Shown: positions 8,997 to 18,855, counted from the first letter of the stretch. The stretch: 64,000 nucleotides of DNA from G963665215 sp963665215 (GCA_963665215.2 CAXXWW010000006.1:124001-188000), one strand, 5' to 3'. Made by a program: numbers and translations. The notes: generated by a model from the letters alone, not told the origin.

Positions 8997-9170
8997 GGCG
9001 CAATGCCCCGCTGTGCCAGACCGCCTACACCCTGGGAGATTAATGAGTGCCGCCCTTCGGACAGGCGATGCCCCCGCGAGAGTCGTGGACCGTCTAATGA
9101 CCATCGGTGGCGCAGGCCCGCACCCGGGCAGGTCTCAGGACAGTCGGATAGCGCTGGGAGCTAGCTCGTA

Positions 9171-11622
9171 ATGGTTACCATACCCCCCGGAAGCAGTCTT
9201 GGACGCTACCGCATAATCGAGCAGCTGGGGAAGGGCGGGATGGCCACCGTGTTCAGGTGTCTTGACCCCAACCTGGACAGGTACGTGGCAGTCAAGGTGC
9301 TTCCGTCCTTTCAGCAGGAGGACCCCACATTCACGGCGAGGTTCTCCCAAGAGGCGCGGACCATCGCCGCTCTGACTCACCCAAACATTCTCGCGATATA
9401 CGATTTCGGCGAGGACAAGGGCTTTCTATACCTCGTGAGCGAGCTCCTGGTTGGGGGAGACCTTCAGGACAAGCTGACGGGCAAGCCGCTACCACCCGAG
9501 GAGGTCCTCAAGTACGTGGGGCCGCTGGCGGAAGCTCTCGACTACGCCCACGGCCAGGGGGTCGTCCACAGGGACATCAAGCCCGCCAACGTCTTCCTCG
9601 ATGCCGAGGGACGTCCCATATTGGCCGACTTCGGGCTGGCCCGTATGCTGGAGTCCGCGACACGATTCACCCTGGCGCAACAGGCGATTGGGACTCCAGA
9701 GTACATGGCGCCGGAGCAAGCCATGGGCGCGGATGCCGACCACAGATCGGACCTGTACGCCTTCGGGATAATAATCTATCAGATGCTGGTGGGGCACACG
9801 CCCTTTCGAGCTGATACCCCCGCGGCAACACTAATGGCCCACGTGCACAAGGCCCTGCCCCTTCCATCGTTGGTGAACCCCAACATAGAGCCCAGGCTCG
9901 AGGCGACCTTGATCAAAGCCCTTGCCAAGGAACCGGACGAAAGGTTCCAGTCCGGCAAGGAGCTTATCCATGCGATTGAGGTGGCGTGCGGCCTGGCTAC
10001 GGCGGATCCGATCAGCGTCGACGACATGAGCGCTACCGCGGTAATGGACGCATCACAGCTCCAGGGTGCAGACTCGATGGATGCGCCCACGGCGGTGCTT
10101 GGGACGGAGGCCGCCCTGCAGGCGGGCGATGCGGCGGCCGCGCAGGCAGGCGTTGCAGTCGAGGCCCTTCCAAAGCGACTTGTCAGCCGGGGAGTCATGA
10201 TGATTGGGGGCGGCGTAGTCGCGCTGATCGCGGTTTTGTGGCCGTGGCCGCCCTCATTTTCGCCGGGGGAGGCGATGCACCGGCGCAGGTCGGCACCCCG
10301 GCGGCGGGCGCCGTGCCAGCTTCGCCAGGGGCCCCCGATTCCGCTGCGGCGCCGGGAGCAGGCGCCCCCACAGAGGAAGTCGCCGCGGCGGCCCCGGCGG
10401 ATGCAGCGCCGGCCATGAACCTTGCCGAGGCGGTGGCGGCGTTGGACAAGATAAAGACACGGGCCGAGGCCAACGTACTCAGCCTTCGGGGGGTGACGCT
10501 AGAGGGCGAGATCACCAGCGAGTTTAAGACCAGGGACCAGCTCGAGGCCATTACCCGAGGCTTCTATCGGCGGGAGTCTTTGCGCGAGCAGGTGTTCGAG
10601 GCCGAGCAGCTTTACAAGGTCCTGGGATTGATGACCGAAGAGGAGAATTTGGAGGAGATCCTGCTGGGCATCCAGCTGCAGCAGGTGGCCGCCCTTTTCG
10701 ATGACGAGAGCGAGAAGGTCTACGTCATCAGCGAAGCTACGAGCATTGGAGCGCTGGAGGAGATCGGGATCGTGGCAGCGTACATGGGGGGAGTCCAGCA
10801 GGCGCTATTCGACACCTTCGAGCTGTCCAAACGCGCCCGCCTGGAGGACGCCGACCAGTTCAGGGCGGCCGGCGCCCTGATAAAGGGAGACGTGTTCCAG
10901 GTCATCCAGGGGTACATCACCAACCACTTCACCCCGGACCAGTTTGATGAGCTGAGTAAGCCCCTGCCGGGCAACCTGCTGCTGCAGGCCCCCGACGTGG
11001 TGCAAAAAGCCAACAGGTTCCCCCAGCGTGACGGCCAGAACTTCGTGGCAGGCTCTACGATGACGGGGGCTGGGAGGGCGTAAACGCCGCTTACAGTAAC
11101 CCGCCGCTCTCCACCGAGCACATCTTGCATCCCGACAAGTACTTCGCGGGAGAAGAGCCCCACCGCACCACGATGCCCAATTTCGCCGACCAGATGGGAA
11201 AGGGGTGGGAGGAGGTGGGCGCAAATACACTGGGAGAGTTCCTGCTGAGGACCTACCTCGAGCAGCACCTGGACGACAATGAGGCCGCCAAGGCGGCCGC
11301 CGGCTGGGGTGGAGACCGCTACTCCCTGCTCAGCGGCCCGGCGGCCGAGCGGCTGCTGATCGTGCAGATAAGGTGGGACTCCGTAGAGGACAGCGGCGAG
11401 TTCTTCGAGTCCTACAAGACCTTCGCCGGTATCAAGAGGCAGGAGGTCGGCGGCACCTCGGAGAGCGTCGGCGAATCGGGCAGAAGATGGGTCATGCCCG
11501 ACGAGACGGTCTTCCTGGGCCAGATCGGGCCCGCCATTCTACTGGTTGTCGGCGACGACGAGAAGCTGGTGGCCATGGGAATCCAGTTGGTGCTCGACGC
11601 GCTGACCGGGACCACCCCGTAG
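9171..11622 (+). CDS. Transmembrane Ser/Thr protein kinase, frame broken twice
   Basis: Residues about 10-265 form a Pkn2-type kinase with all key residues: GKGGMATVF (P-loop), VAVKVL (Lys), HRDIKPANV, ADFGLAR and PEYMAPEQ. A juxtamembrane segment and one membrane helix (VMMIGGGVVALIAV, then VAVAALIFAGG) follow, then an Ala/Pro-rich linker and an extracytoplasmic domain of about 370 residues that I do not recognise. The reading frame shifts by -1 inside the membrane helix (near 10238, GGTTTTG) and again near 11056. If one base is restored at each point, the gene is a single frame of 817 codons. Either two single-base deletions in the assembly or a decaying gene would explain this. It follows two FHA proteins and precedes the amidase genes. 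Confidence 0.8.
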
Positions 11623-11658
11623 GGTGGACGGGATTCGGGCCCCATGGAGGTAGGTAAA

Positions 11659-11850
11659 GTGGCAGAGCCCAACATATCCAGGGATGGCATCAGGGCGCTG
11701 GCAGACATGGCCGGCCTGGAACTCACGGAAGACAGGCTGGATGTGCTGCTGCCAGAGGTGAGAAAGGCCTTGGAGTCCAGAGCTCAGCTTGACAGGCTTG
11801 ACCTCGAGAACGTCGAGCCCGCAGTGGTGTTTGAACCCGCGGGGGAGTAG
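11659..11850 (+). CDS. GatC/AtzG-like small amidase subunit
   Basis: A 63-residue acidic helical protein with a GatC-like pattern: ALADMAGLELTEDRLDVLL, then an LDRLDLENVEP block. GatC proteins are usually near 95 residues, so this is a short relative. I chose GTG at 11659 because GGAGGT lies seven bases before it and actually overlaps the other possible start, ATG at 11644. Only three bases separate it from the amidase. It probably stabilises that amidase; no gatB is nearby. Confidence 0.65.
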   Translation: MAEPNISRDGIRALADMAGLELTEDRLDVLLPEVRKALESRAQLDRLDLENVEPAVVFEPAGE

Positions 11851-11853
11851 CGC

Positions 11854-13266
11854 GTGCAGGCCGACGACATCTGTTTCTTGTCCATTTCAAAGGCCGCCAA
11901 GCTCCTCTCCGACAAGGAGGTGTCGCCGGTCGAACTGGTAAGCGCTCACCTCGAGCGCATTGGCGAGACGGACGGCAGACTCAACTCCTTTATCACCCTG
12001 CTCGAAGATGAGTCGATGGCTGCGGCCAGGGCCGCCGAGGCCGACATCGTCTCAGGCGGTTACCGCGGGCCCCTTCACGGCATTCCCATAGGGCTCAAGG
12101 ACCTGTTTTACACCAGGGGGGTGCGTACCACCGTCGGTTCCAAGATCATGGGCGACTTCGTGCCCGACGAGGACGCGACGGTGACGCAGCGGCTCAACGA
12201 GGCGGGCGCCATCTTGATGGGCAAGCTCCAGATGCACGAGTTCGCCCTCGGCGCCACCAGCGCCAATCCCCACTATGGCCCGGCCCACAACCCGTGGGAC
12301 ACTGAGCGGATCACGGGAGGCTCGAGCGGGGGCTCTGGTTCCTCGGTGGCCTCGGGCCAGTGTATGGGCGCTCTGGGGAGCGACACCGGAGGCTCGGTCC
12401 GGATCCCGGCCGCCCTGTGCGGGATCGTTGGGCTGAAGCCTACATTCGGCCGGGTCGGCAGATTCGGGGTGTTCCCATTCAGCTGGAGCCTGGACACCGT
12501 TGGCCCTATGTGCCGGACGGTCCGCGACGTTGCGCTGATGCTGAACGTCATCGCTGGCCACGACCCCCGCGACCCGTCGTCCAGCCGGAGGCCGCCGGAG
12601 GACTTTACAGCCACTCTAGAGCAGGGCATCGACGGGACCCGGATAGGCATTCCCAGGGAGTTCTTCTTCGATGTCCTGGACTCCGAGGTGGCGGACGCGG
12701 TCTCGCGGGCCGCAGGCGTGCTGGAGGGCCTGGGCGCGTCGGTCGAGGAGGTGGCGGTCCCGATGGCGGCCCAGAGCGTGCCCATCTCGCAGGGGGTGAT
12801 TCTGCCTGAGGGCGCCGAGGTACACCTGGACAACCTTCGGCGCCGGGCCGAGGAGTTCGACCCGGTGGTGCGTACCAGGCTGGAGACGGGGGTGCTGTCG
12901 ACCGCCACGCAGTACCTCAAGGCCCAGCGCGCCAGGACGTGGTTCAACCAGCAGATGACGCGGGTGATGGAGGGTGTGGATGTGTTGCTTACCCCCACTG
13001 CGCCCATCGGGGCCCCGAAAATCGGGGATGAGATGGCGGCGGTGGGCGACGGGAGAGAGCCGGTTCTGACCCTGCTCTCACGCCTGACGCGGCCATTCAA
13101 CCTGTGCGGCGTACCCGCCGTCACGCTCCCGTGCGGGTTCACGTCGGCTGGACTGCCCATCGGACTGCAATTGGCCGGCCGCCCTTTCGACGAGGCGACC
13201 GTGCTCAGGCTCGCCCACGCCTACGAGCAGGCCACCGAATGGCATGAGCGCAGGCCGCCGCTGTAG
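11854..13266 (+). CDS. Amidase signature family protein (GatA-like)
   Basis: A 470-residue amidase with the Ser-cisSer-Lys triad: GIPIGLKDLF supplies the Lys near residue 81, GGSSGGSGSSVA the cis-Ser, and GSDTGGSVRIPAALCG the nucleophilic Ser near residue 180. The length fits GatA (Glu-tRNAGln amidotransferase) and related amide hydrolases. The start is GTG at 11854 with GGGGGAG six bases upstream. The paired small subunit and absence of gatB favour an independent two-subunit amidase of the AtzE/AtzG kind, but GatA cannot be excluded from sequence reading alone. Confidence 0.85.
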   Translation: MQADDICFLSISKAAKLLSDKEVSPVELVSAHLERIGETDGRLNSFITLLEDESMAAARAAEADIVSGGYRGPLHGIPIGLKDLFYTRGVRTTVGSKIMGDFVPDEDATVTQRLNEAGAILMGKLQMHEFALGATSANPHYGPAHNPWDTERITGGSSGGSGSSVASGQCMGALGSDTGGSVRIPAALCGIVGLKPTFGRVGRFGVFPFSWSLDTVGPMCRTVRDVALMLNVIAGHDPRDPSSSRRPPEDFTATLEQGIDGTRIGIPREFFFDVLDSEVADAVSRAAGVLEGLGASVEEVAVPMAAQSVPISQGVILPEGAEVHLDNLRRRAEEFDPVVRTRLETGVLSTATQYLKAQRARTWFNQQMTRVMEGVDVLLTPTAPIGAPKIGDEMAAVGDGREPVLTLLSRLTRPFNLCGVPAVTLPCGFTSAGLPIGLQLAGRPFDEATVLRLAHAYEQATEWHERRPPL

Positions 13267-13314
13267 AGGAGACGCCGTGCATAGTGCCCATCCCTCCACG
13301 AAGGACTCTCGCGA

Positions 13315-14232
13315 TTGACCGTTGGACGTAACAGGGCGGTCCCCTCGCTGTTCGACATGGCGCGCGCCAGCGGCGTGGTTTTCTCACGAGAGGCCGTCCC
13401 CCTGGACCGCTTCGTGACCGCCAACGGCATGCGATTTCACTACCTGGACTGGGGCAGCGCGGACGGGCCCCCGGTGCTGTTGCTGCACGGCTTCGCCCAG
13501 ACGTGTCACACGTGGGACTTCGCGGCGCTGTGGCTGAGCGAGCGGCACCGGGTCATTGCCCTGGACCAGCGGGGACACGGAGACAGCGAATGGGCGCCGG
13601 ACGGCGACTACTCGCCCGAGGCCCATCAGGGAGACCTTCGGGCTATCGTCGACACGCTGGGCCTCAGGAACATCGTCCTGGTGGGCCTGTCGATGGGGGG
13701 AAGGAACGCCTTCATCTACACGGCCGAACACCCTGAGCGCGTCAGAGGCCTGGTTATCGTGGAAGCCGCCCCCCAGCACCAGCGCTCCGGCGCGGAAAGC
13801 GTCAAGAGGTTCGTCGAAGCGCCGGACGAGCTAGACTCGATTGATGAGTTCGTGACTCGCGCCCACAAGTACAGCCGTCGGCGGTCTTTGGAGCAGCTCC
13901 GGAGCAGCATGCCGAATAACCTGAAGCGGCTCCCTAACGGGAAATGGACCTGGAAGTATGACAGGGTCTTCAGGTCGCCCGACAGGCCGGCACCGGCCGG
14001 CCCCGAGATTACGCGGCGACTCTGGGGATACATAGACAGGATTACGTGCCCAACCCTGCTGGTGCGTGGGGCGGATAGCGATGTGGTGTCACAGGAGACG
14101 GCGGAGGCGATGCGCGGCCGTATCGGCGGCTCGCGGCTTGCCGTCATCGAGGGCGCTGGCCACCTGGTCCCGGGCGATAGTCCCTCGGGATTCCAGGGCG
14201 CGGTCAGCGAGTTTCTGGCCGGGCTGGAGTAG
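13315..14232 (+). CDS. Alpha/beta hydrolase
   Basis: A 305-residue single-domain alpha/beta-hydrolase. It shows the oxyanion segment LLLHGFAQTCHTWD, LDQRGHGDS, the nucleophile elbow GLSMGG with Ser near residue 124, an Asp in VRGADSDVVS and the His in EGAGHLVPGD. The substrate cannot be told. TTG at 13315 follows AAGGA at nine bases; ATG at 13357 is an alternative that removes only a non-conserved leader. It starts 48 bases after the amidase on the same strand, so both may be co-transcribed. Confidence 0.85.
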   Translation: MTVGRNRAVPSLFDMARASGVVFSREAVPLDRFVTANGMRFHYLDWGSADGPPVLLLHGFAQTCHTWDFAALWLSERHRVIALDQRGHGDSEWAPDGDYSPEAHQGDLRAIVDTLGLRNIVLVGLSMGGRNAFIYTAEHPERVRGLVIVEAAPQHQRSGAESVKRFVEAPDELDSIDEFVTRAHKYSRRRSLEQLRSSMPNNLKRLPNGKWTWKYDRVFRSPDRPAPAGPEITRRLWGYIDRITCPTLLVRGADSDVVSQETAEAMRGRIGGSRLAVIEGAGHLVPGDSPSGFQGAVSEFLAGLE

Positions 14233-14295
14233 GCTGTTGGGTGGCCGTCGCACGGCCGCGCTCGATGCGCCCCCGTGGAGGCCCGCGGCGAGTCG

Positions 14296-14742
14296 CTAGC
14301 GGCGGCCCCGCCGGAAGGCGAGCTTCAGTGGCCGCCCGACAAAGGCGCTCAGCAGCACGCTGACGACGCTTATCAGCAGGGCCCCCCACAGCGCCGCCCA
14401 GAACCCGCTTACCTGGACTTGAAGCCCGAGTGCCCCTGCGACCCAGGCGGTGAGCGTCAGCATCGCTGCGTTGATCAGCAGCGCAAACAGCCCCACCGTG
14501 AGACACGTGAGGGGGCAGCCGAACAGTTGGGCCACGGGCTTGATAACGGCGTTGACGACCCCGAAGATCGCGGCGGCCGCCACCAGCGAGCCGCGTCCCT
14601 CGATCTCGATGCCGGACACCCACCGCGCCGCCAGCCAGAGTGCGGCGGCGTTGATGGCCAGGCGGACGGCGAGAGAGACAAGGAGTGACGACTTTGTCTC
14701 GTCGTAGTCGTCGAGGCGACGGCCGAAGACGAAGAGTCTCAA
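14296..14742 (-). CDS. Phage holin family 4-like membrane protein (YvlD type)
   Basis: A 148-residue protein with four hydrophobic segments. The block VNAVIKPVAQLFGCPLTC followed by GLFALLINAAMLTLTAWV is typical of the PF04020 family. Members are chromosomal membrane proteins of unknown role; despite the family name there is no phage gene nearby. The Arg-rich end (KLAFRRGRR) is cytoplasmic by the positive-inside rule. Confidence 0.85.
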   Translation of the reverse strand: MRLFVFGRRLDDYDETKSSLLVSLAVRLAINAAALWLAARWVSGIEIEGRGSLVAAAAIFGVVNAVIKPVAQLFGCPLTCLTVGLFALLINAAMLTLTAWVAGALGLQVQVSGFWAALWGALLISVVSVLLSAFVGRPLKLAFRRGRR

Positions 14743-14752
14743 GGTAGCGCCT

Positions 14753-14900
14753 CTACTTCAACAGGTCGGCGTACTCGCGGTCGAGCTGCGAGGCCCCCTG
14801 GGAAATAAATGCCTGCTCATCAAGGGTCTCGAAGAAGCTGGCGCCCATCGAGATCCATCTCTTGGCACCCTCTTTGCCAGAGGTCTCCGCACCAAGCCCT
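14753..14900 (-). pseudogene. C-terminal remnant, possibly HpcH/HpaI-type aldolase
   Basis: About 50 codons are open on the minus strand just after the oxidoreductase, ending at TAG 14755-14753. The peptide (GAKRWISMGASFFETLDEQ, then a SQLDREYADLLK end) looks like the C-terminus of a real enzyme, possibly an HpcH/HpaI-type aldolase. It has no suitable start and continues out of frame into the end of the oxidoreductase. A deletion that fused two genes would leave this picture. The family assignment is tentative. Confidence 0.35.
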
Positions 14901-15987
14901 ACGGCTGGTACTTCGGTCGCCTGGGAGCGCGGTCCCGCTGGAGCCTGAGCTTGCAGTCGACCAGCGGTAGCTTCACGCGCCTGCCGCCCTGCCGGTGCGA
15001 CTCGATGAACGCGAAGAGCAACTCCGTGCTGGCGCGGGCCACCCGCACGCCGCCGCGAGGCGGCTTGCCCGTGTCGAGGGAGTGGACCAGGTCTTCGATG
15101 AGACGCAACGTCGGGCTGGGCGGCTCGTATTTGGGAAACCCTCCGGGGACGAGGGCCGAGCGCCCCCGTCCGTCAGGCGTCCCTTCGCGGCGGATGGCGA
15201 ACTCGTTGCCGGAGTTCAGCGCTGTCACCGTCCCGTTCTCGCATACAGCCTCGTGCTCTCCCCTGCGATTGGTGAGCTGAGAATACGCGGTGACTCCGTT
15301 CTCGAACTGAATTATCCCGTGCCCCAGCGGGTCGTCGCGTATCAGGTCCCCGTCGATCATCTCGTCGCCATTGGGCAGACTGGCCTGTACCCAGGCGGCC
15401 GGCTGGTCGCCGTTCAGGCGCAAGAGGAGGTCGAGGTAGTGGCTGGCCGTGTTGAACAGGGTGCCGGTGTCATAGCAGGTGAGCGTCCTGAGCCGGCCCA
15501 GGTCGCCGCCCTCGATCACCTCTATCATCTTGTCGTACCCGGAGTGCCAGCGGCGATGGGTACCCAGGGCGAAATGCGCCCCATTGCGCTCCACCGCTTC
15601 CACCATGGCGTCGGCGTCCTGCATCGATGCCGCCATCGCCTTCTCCGCGTAGATGGCCATGACCCCGTTGTCGGCGGCGTAGACCACGATCTCCGCCCTC
15701 GGCTCCGGCTGGGTGGCGACGCCGATAATGTCCGGCTTCTCCTTCGCTATCAACTCGCGATAGTCTGTGTACTGCCTGTCCTTCGGCACACCGTATCGGA
15801 TGCCGACCTGCTCCATTACCTCCACGCGAAGGTCGGAGCAGGCGACCATCTCTGTCCTGTCGCAGGCCTCGAACCCCGCCGCATGGGACTTGGGGGGCTG
15901 GGTCCCAGGAGGCGCTCCGGACTCGTTGTCGATGAAGGCTCCCATGCGGCTGCAACCTATCAGAGCCGCCCGATACGTCCGTGCCAT
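14899..15987 (-). CDS. Gfo/Idh/MocA family NAD(P)-dependent oxidoreductase
   Basis: A 362-residue dehydrogenase. The N-terminus (RAALIGCSRMGAFIDNE) is a Rossmann beta-alpha-beta with a GCSRMG loop. VATQPEPRAEIVVYAADNG and YAEKAMAAS carry the EK(P)-like motif with the catalytic Lys, and FALGTHRRWHSGYDKM resembles the substrate-domain entry. The ATG at 15987 is preceded by GAGAGGT at six bases; a longer open frame upstream has no signal. It lies 104 bases after the aminotransferase on the same strand, so both may act on one amino-sugar or polyol substrate, which is inference. Confidence 0.88.
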   Translation of the reverse strand: MARTYRAALIGCSRMGAFIDNESGAPPGTQPPKSHAAGFEACDRTEMVACSDLRVEVMEQVGIRYGVPKDRQYTDYRELIAKEKPDIIGVATQPEPRAEIVVYAADNGVMAIYAEKAMAASMQDADAMVEAVERNGAHFALGTHRRWHSGYDKMIEVIEGGDLGRLRTLTCYDTGTLFNTASHYLDLLLRLNGDQPAAWVQASLPNGDEMIDGDLIRDDPLGHGIIQFENGVTAYSQLTNRRGEHEAVCENGTVTALNSGNEFAIRREGTPDGRGRSALVPGGFPKYEPPSPTLRLIEDLVHSLDTGKPPRGGVRVARASTELLFAFIESHRQGGRRVKLPLVDCKLRLQRDRAPRRPKYQP

Positions 15988-16090
15988 GGCAGTACCTCTC
16001 GCCTGAATATCGGTCAGCGGCTTGCGCCTCCGCAGAGGGTGACCGATTGCATCGACCAGCGTGCCAGTTGTGACGGGGCACTCGCCGCCC

Positions 16091-17410
16091 CTAGACCATC
16101 CCGTCATCCCGTAGGGCGGCCAGGGCGCGCTCGAACGCCTCTGCCGTGCTGTCGATCTGCTCTTCTTCGTGGACCGCTGAGACCATAAAGCCGATGCCAC
16201 CCATCATGTCGACCCCCTCGTTTGCCATCGCGATCTTGATGCGATCGGCGCGAGGAGGCGCCGTGGCCTCCGCAAGCTGGGAGTGGGGCAGCGTGCAGAT
16301 GTCACCCGTACAGTCACACTCGACGCCGACGGCGACGTGCACGATCGATCCGATGCCGTGGACGTGTCCCTCCACCTCCATCTTGGTGAGCGCGTCTCTT
16401 AGGCCCCCCTTGAGACGGGCGGCCATGGCGTCGGCCTGCTGGATGGCTGGCTCGCCGGCCAGCACCTCGAGGGTCGCGATACCCGCCGTGGCCGACATGG
16501 GATTGGCGTTGAACGTGCCAGGGTGGGCCAACCGCCTGGACGCGTCGGAGGTGCTCAGCAGCTCCATTATGTCCGACCTGCCCGCCACGGCGCCGCCGGG
16601 AAGGCCCCCCGCGACGATCTTGGCCATCGTCGTCAGGTCGGGCTGCACGCCGAATCTGCCCTGGGCGCCGCCCCTGGACATGCGGAACCCGCAGATCACC
16701 TCGTCCATAATCATCACCACGCCGTTCCTGGACGTAATATCACGGAGGTCTTCGAGGAACCCCGGATTCGGCAGTGGAAACTGGCCCCAGTGGCCGCCGG
16801 TGGGCTCGAGGATCACGGCGGCGACGTCATTGTCACGCTCCAAGAGCTGCTCCACGGCTGCGGTCTCCGGCTCGATCACCACCACGGTCGACAGGGTCTC
16901 GCTCGGTATGCCTATCTGGGTGTTGATGCCCGACTGAGGAGAGGCGTAGTCGTGCCATCCGTGGAAGTGCTCGCGGAACTTGACCACCTTGGTCTTTCCG
17001 GTGTAGCCGCGGGCCAGCCTCATTGCCAGGAGTGTAGACTCGGTGCCCGAAGCGGTGAATCGCACACGCTCCGCGGACGGGACCATGTCCTTCACCAGCT
17101 CCGCCCACCGAATCTCCAGCGGGGTGGCGGTCCCCATGTGGGTCCCCTGGTTCAACCGCCGGGCTACTGCCTCCGTCACGGCGGGATGGACGTGTCCCAG
17201 GATCAAGGCCCCGAACCCCATCATGTAGTCGATAAGCTCGTTGCCATCCGCGTCCCACTTGAGCGCGCCCCTGGCCTCATCCACGAAAATCGGGTGGGGC
17301 CGCACCATCCTGGACTGGTGGCCTCCGCCGGCTATCACGCCCTTTCCCTCCTCGAAAAGCTCTCCCGACCTGCGAAACTTCTGCCTGTAGCGCTCCAGGA
17401 TGGTTGCCAT
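16091..17410 (-). CDS. Class III aminotransferase (glutamate-1-semialdehyde mutase-like)
   Basis: A 439-residue PLP enzyme of fold type I. It has YMMGFGALILGHVHPAV, TASGTESTLLAMRLAR, the PLP-contact Asp in VVMIMDEVICGFRM, and the Schiff-base Lys in MAKIVAGGLPGGA, an arrangement shared by HemL and related beta-amino-acid aminotransferases. A Cys-rich insertion near residue 385 (VECDCTGDICTL) is unusual for HemL. The start at 17410 has TGAGG nine bases upstream. With the oxidoreductase neighbour, a catabolic or modification role is more likely than haem synthesis, but this is inference. Confidence 0.85.
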   Translation of the reverse strand: MATILERYRQKFRRSGELFEEGKGVIAGGGHQSRMVRPHPIFVDEARGALKWDADGNELIDYMMGFGALILGHVHPAVTEAVARRLNQGTHMGTATPLEIRWAELVKDMVPSAERVRFTASGTESTLLAMRLARGYTGKTKVVKFREHFHGWHDYASPQSGINTQIGIPSETLSTVVVIEPETAAVEQLLERDNDVAAVILEPTGGHWGQFPLPNPGFLEDLRDITSRNGVVMIMDEVICGFRMSRGGAQGRFGVQPDLTTMAKIVAGGLPGGAVAGRSDIMELLSTSDASRRLAHPGTFNANPMSATAGIATLEVLAGEPAIQQADAMAARLKGGLRDALTKMEVEGHVHGIGSIVHVAVGVECDCTGDICTLPHSQLAEATAPPRADRIKIAMANEGVDMMGGIGFMVSAVHEEEQIDSTAEAFERALAALRDDGMV

Positions 17411-17584
17411 GGTGAAAGGCCTCACTAGATTGTGTAACGAGGCGCGAATACTTGTCGCACCGCTCGACGCACCGGCCGATTGTACACCAAACCGCGCGGC
17501 ATTGGGGCGCACAAATAACGTGGCGTGACCGCAAGGAGCTGCGGCGACGGAGCGGCCGCCGCCGGGGGTCTGTCCGGCCTCCGG

Positions 17585-17717
17585 GGCTTTGCGCAAGAAG
17601 TGGCGCGGTTGTGTGAATTGCCCTTCGACAAGCTCAGGGCGAACGGTTGGTTTATAGCTCCGTTCGTGGTGAGCCGGTCGAACCACGCCTCCGCATTCCG
17701 CCTTTTGGTGCAAAGCC
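17585..17717. repeat. 133-bp MITE, copy 1
   Basis: A non-coding element with inverted ends GGCTTTGC/GCAAAGCC and a large internal dyad around CTTCGACAAGCTCAGG and its near-complement. It is flanked by a 9-bp direct repeat, GGCCTCCGG (17576-17584 and 17718-17726). An element of exactly the same length, with a different 9-bp direct repeat, lies at 41925-42057. Confidence 0.85.
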
Positions 17718-17761
17718 GGCCTCCGGGGCTGAGGGGTCCGAGCGCCACTCTCACGGCCCCT

Positions 17762-17790
17762 TTGACCTGCGACGCGGGCCGGACTATACT
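17762..17790 (+). promoter_or_regulatory. Sigma70-type promoter of NUDIX gene
   Basis: TTGACC, a 17-base spacer and TATACT. Transcription would start near 17797, giving a leader of about 135 bases before the NUDIX start at 17932. Confidence 0.65.
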
Positions 17791-17931
17791 GCCCCTAACT
17801 CGAATGGGAGGCCAGGTGTGGACAGGAGTGACATCGGCTGCTGGTACCTATCGGGCCGAGCGTATTGCCTGGTCTGTCTGCGTTCTGCAGATCACGGGCA
17901 ACTGGGACCGGGCCGGCAAGCAGGGTGATCG

Positions 17932-18711
17932 ATGGAGGTGCTTGAATCGACCGCCAACCCCTTCGGTGGGGTAATTCCCGAGCCTGAGGCGCTGCCCCAG
18001 GAGCCGGAGGAATTTCGGCGACAGCTGGAGCTCTCTCTCAGGACGTGGAAGGTCCAGGGCTACAAGGTGGTCTGGCTGGAGCTGCGCATCGCCCTGGCGG
18101 CCCTGGTGCCGGCAGCAGTGGAGATGGGATTCTTCTTCCACCATACCGGTGACGGGTACCTCATGCTCACCCGCCGCATGGTTGATGGTGCATTCATCCC
18201 TCCCTACGCCTCGCACTACATCGGCGCGGGAGGGGTGGTGATAAACTCCAGGGACGAGCTCCTGGTGGTGCACGAGAAGGTCGGCAGGCGTGGCCGGCCG
18301 CGCTCATACAAGCTGCCCGGCGGGGCGATGCATGAGGGAGAGCACCTCGTGGATGGGGTCGTCAGAGAGGTGTACGAGGAGACGGGGGTCCGGACCCGCT
18401 TCAAGGTGCTGGTCTGCCTCCGAAATCTACATGGGTACAGGTATGGCAAGTCGGATATCTACTTTGTCTGCCGGCTGGAGCCGCTGAGCCATCGTATAGT
18501 AATTCAGGCAGAGGAGATAGAGGAGTGCCTGTGGATGCCGGTGCGCCAGTACTTTGAAGCCGACAACGTAAGCACGTTCAACAAGCTCATCGTCCGCGCT
18601 GCAATGAAGAGTCCGGGGCTCGCACCCGGTATCATCGACGGCTACAGAGACCCCGCGACACACGAGGTGTTCATGCCCGTGGACGCCGAGGAAAAGGGTG
18701 ACGCGTACTGA
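17932..18711 (+). CDS. NUDIX hydrolase with N-terminal pre-NUDIX domain
   Basis: A 259-residue protein. The NUDIX box is intact near residues 136-158 (GGAMHEGEHLVDG, then VVREVYEETGV), giving the Mg-binding REVYEE core. The preceding 95 residues (RTWKVQGYKVVWLELRIALA, then MGFFFHHTGDGYLMLTRRM) resemble the pre-NUDIX domain of eukaryotic NUDT6 and plant NUDT proteins. The substrate, probably a nucleoside diphosphate derivative, cannot be told. A good promoter lies 140 bases upstream. Confidence 0.88.
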   Translation: MEVLESTANPFGGVIPEPEALPQEPEEFRRQLELSLRTWKVQGYKVVWLELRIALAALVPAAVEMGFFFHHTGDGYLMLTRRMVDGAFIPPYASHYIGAGGVVINSRDELLVVHEKVGRRGRPRSYKLPGGAMHEGEHLVDGVVREVYEETGVRTRFKVLVCLRNLHGYRYGKSDIYFVCRLEPLSHRIVIQAEEIEECLWMPVRQYFEADNVSTFNKLIVRAAMKSPGLAPGIIDGYRDPATHEVFMPVDAEEKGDAY

Positions 18712-18855
18712 TTTCCTCTGTACCCGCCGTGGTCATGTTAGAGGGTTCTGGCGTGCTCCGTCGGCGCACGCTTCAGAGTAAGCGCCACAGATCAATCTAA
18801 GTGAGCATGGGCATAGTCATGCTCCTCTATGGGTACCAGCCGAGGAGGGTCGTCC

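Noticed and set aside
11644..11658. ATG at 11644 as start of the GatC-like gene
   Set aside because: The ribosome-binding site GGAGGT lies inside these first codons and points to GTG at 11659.
14296..14742. Prophage remnant because of a holin-family protein
   Set aside because: Family PF04020 is mostly chromosomal and no other phage gene is nearby.
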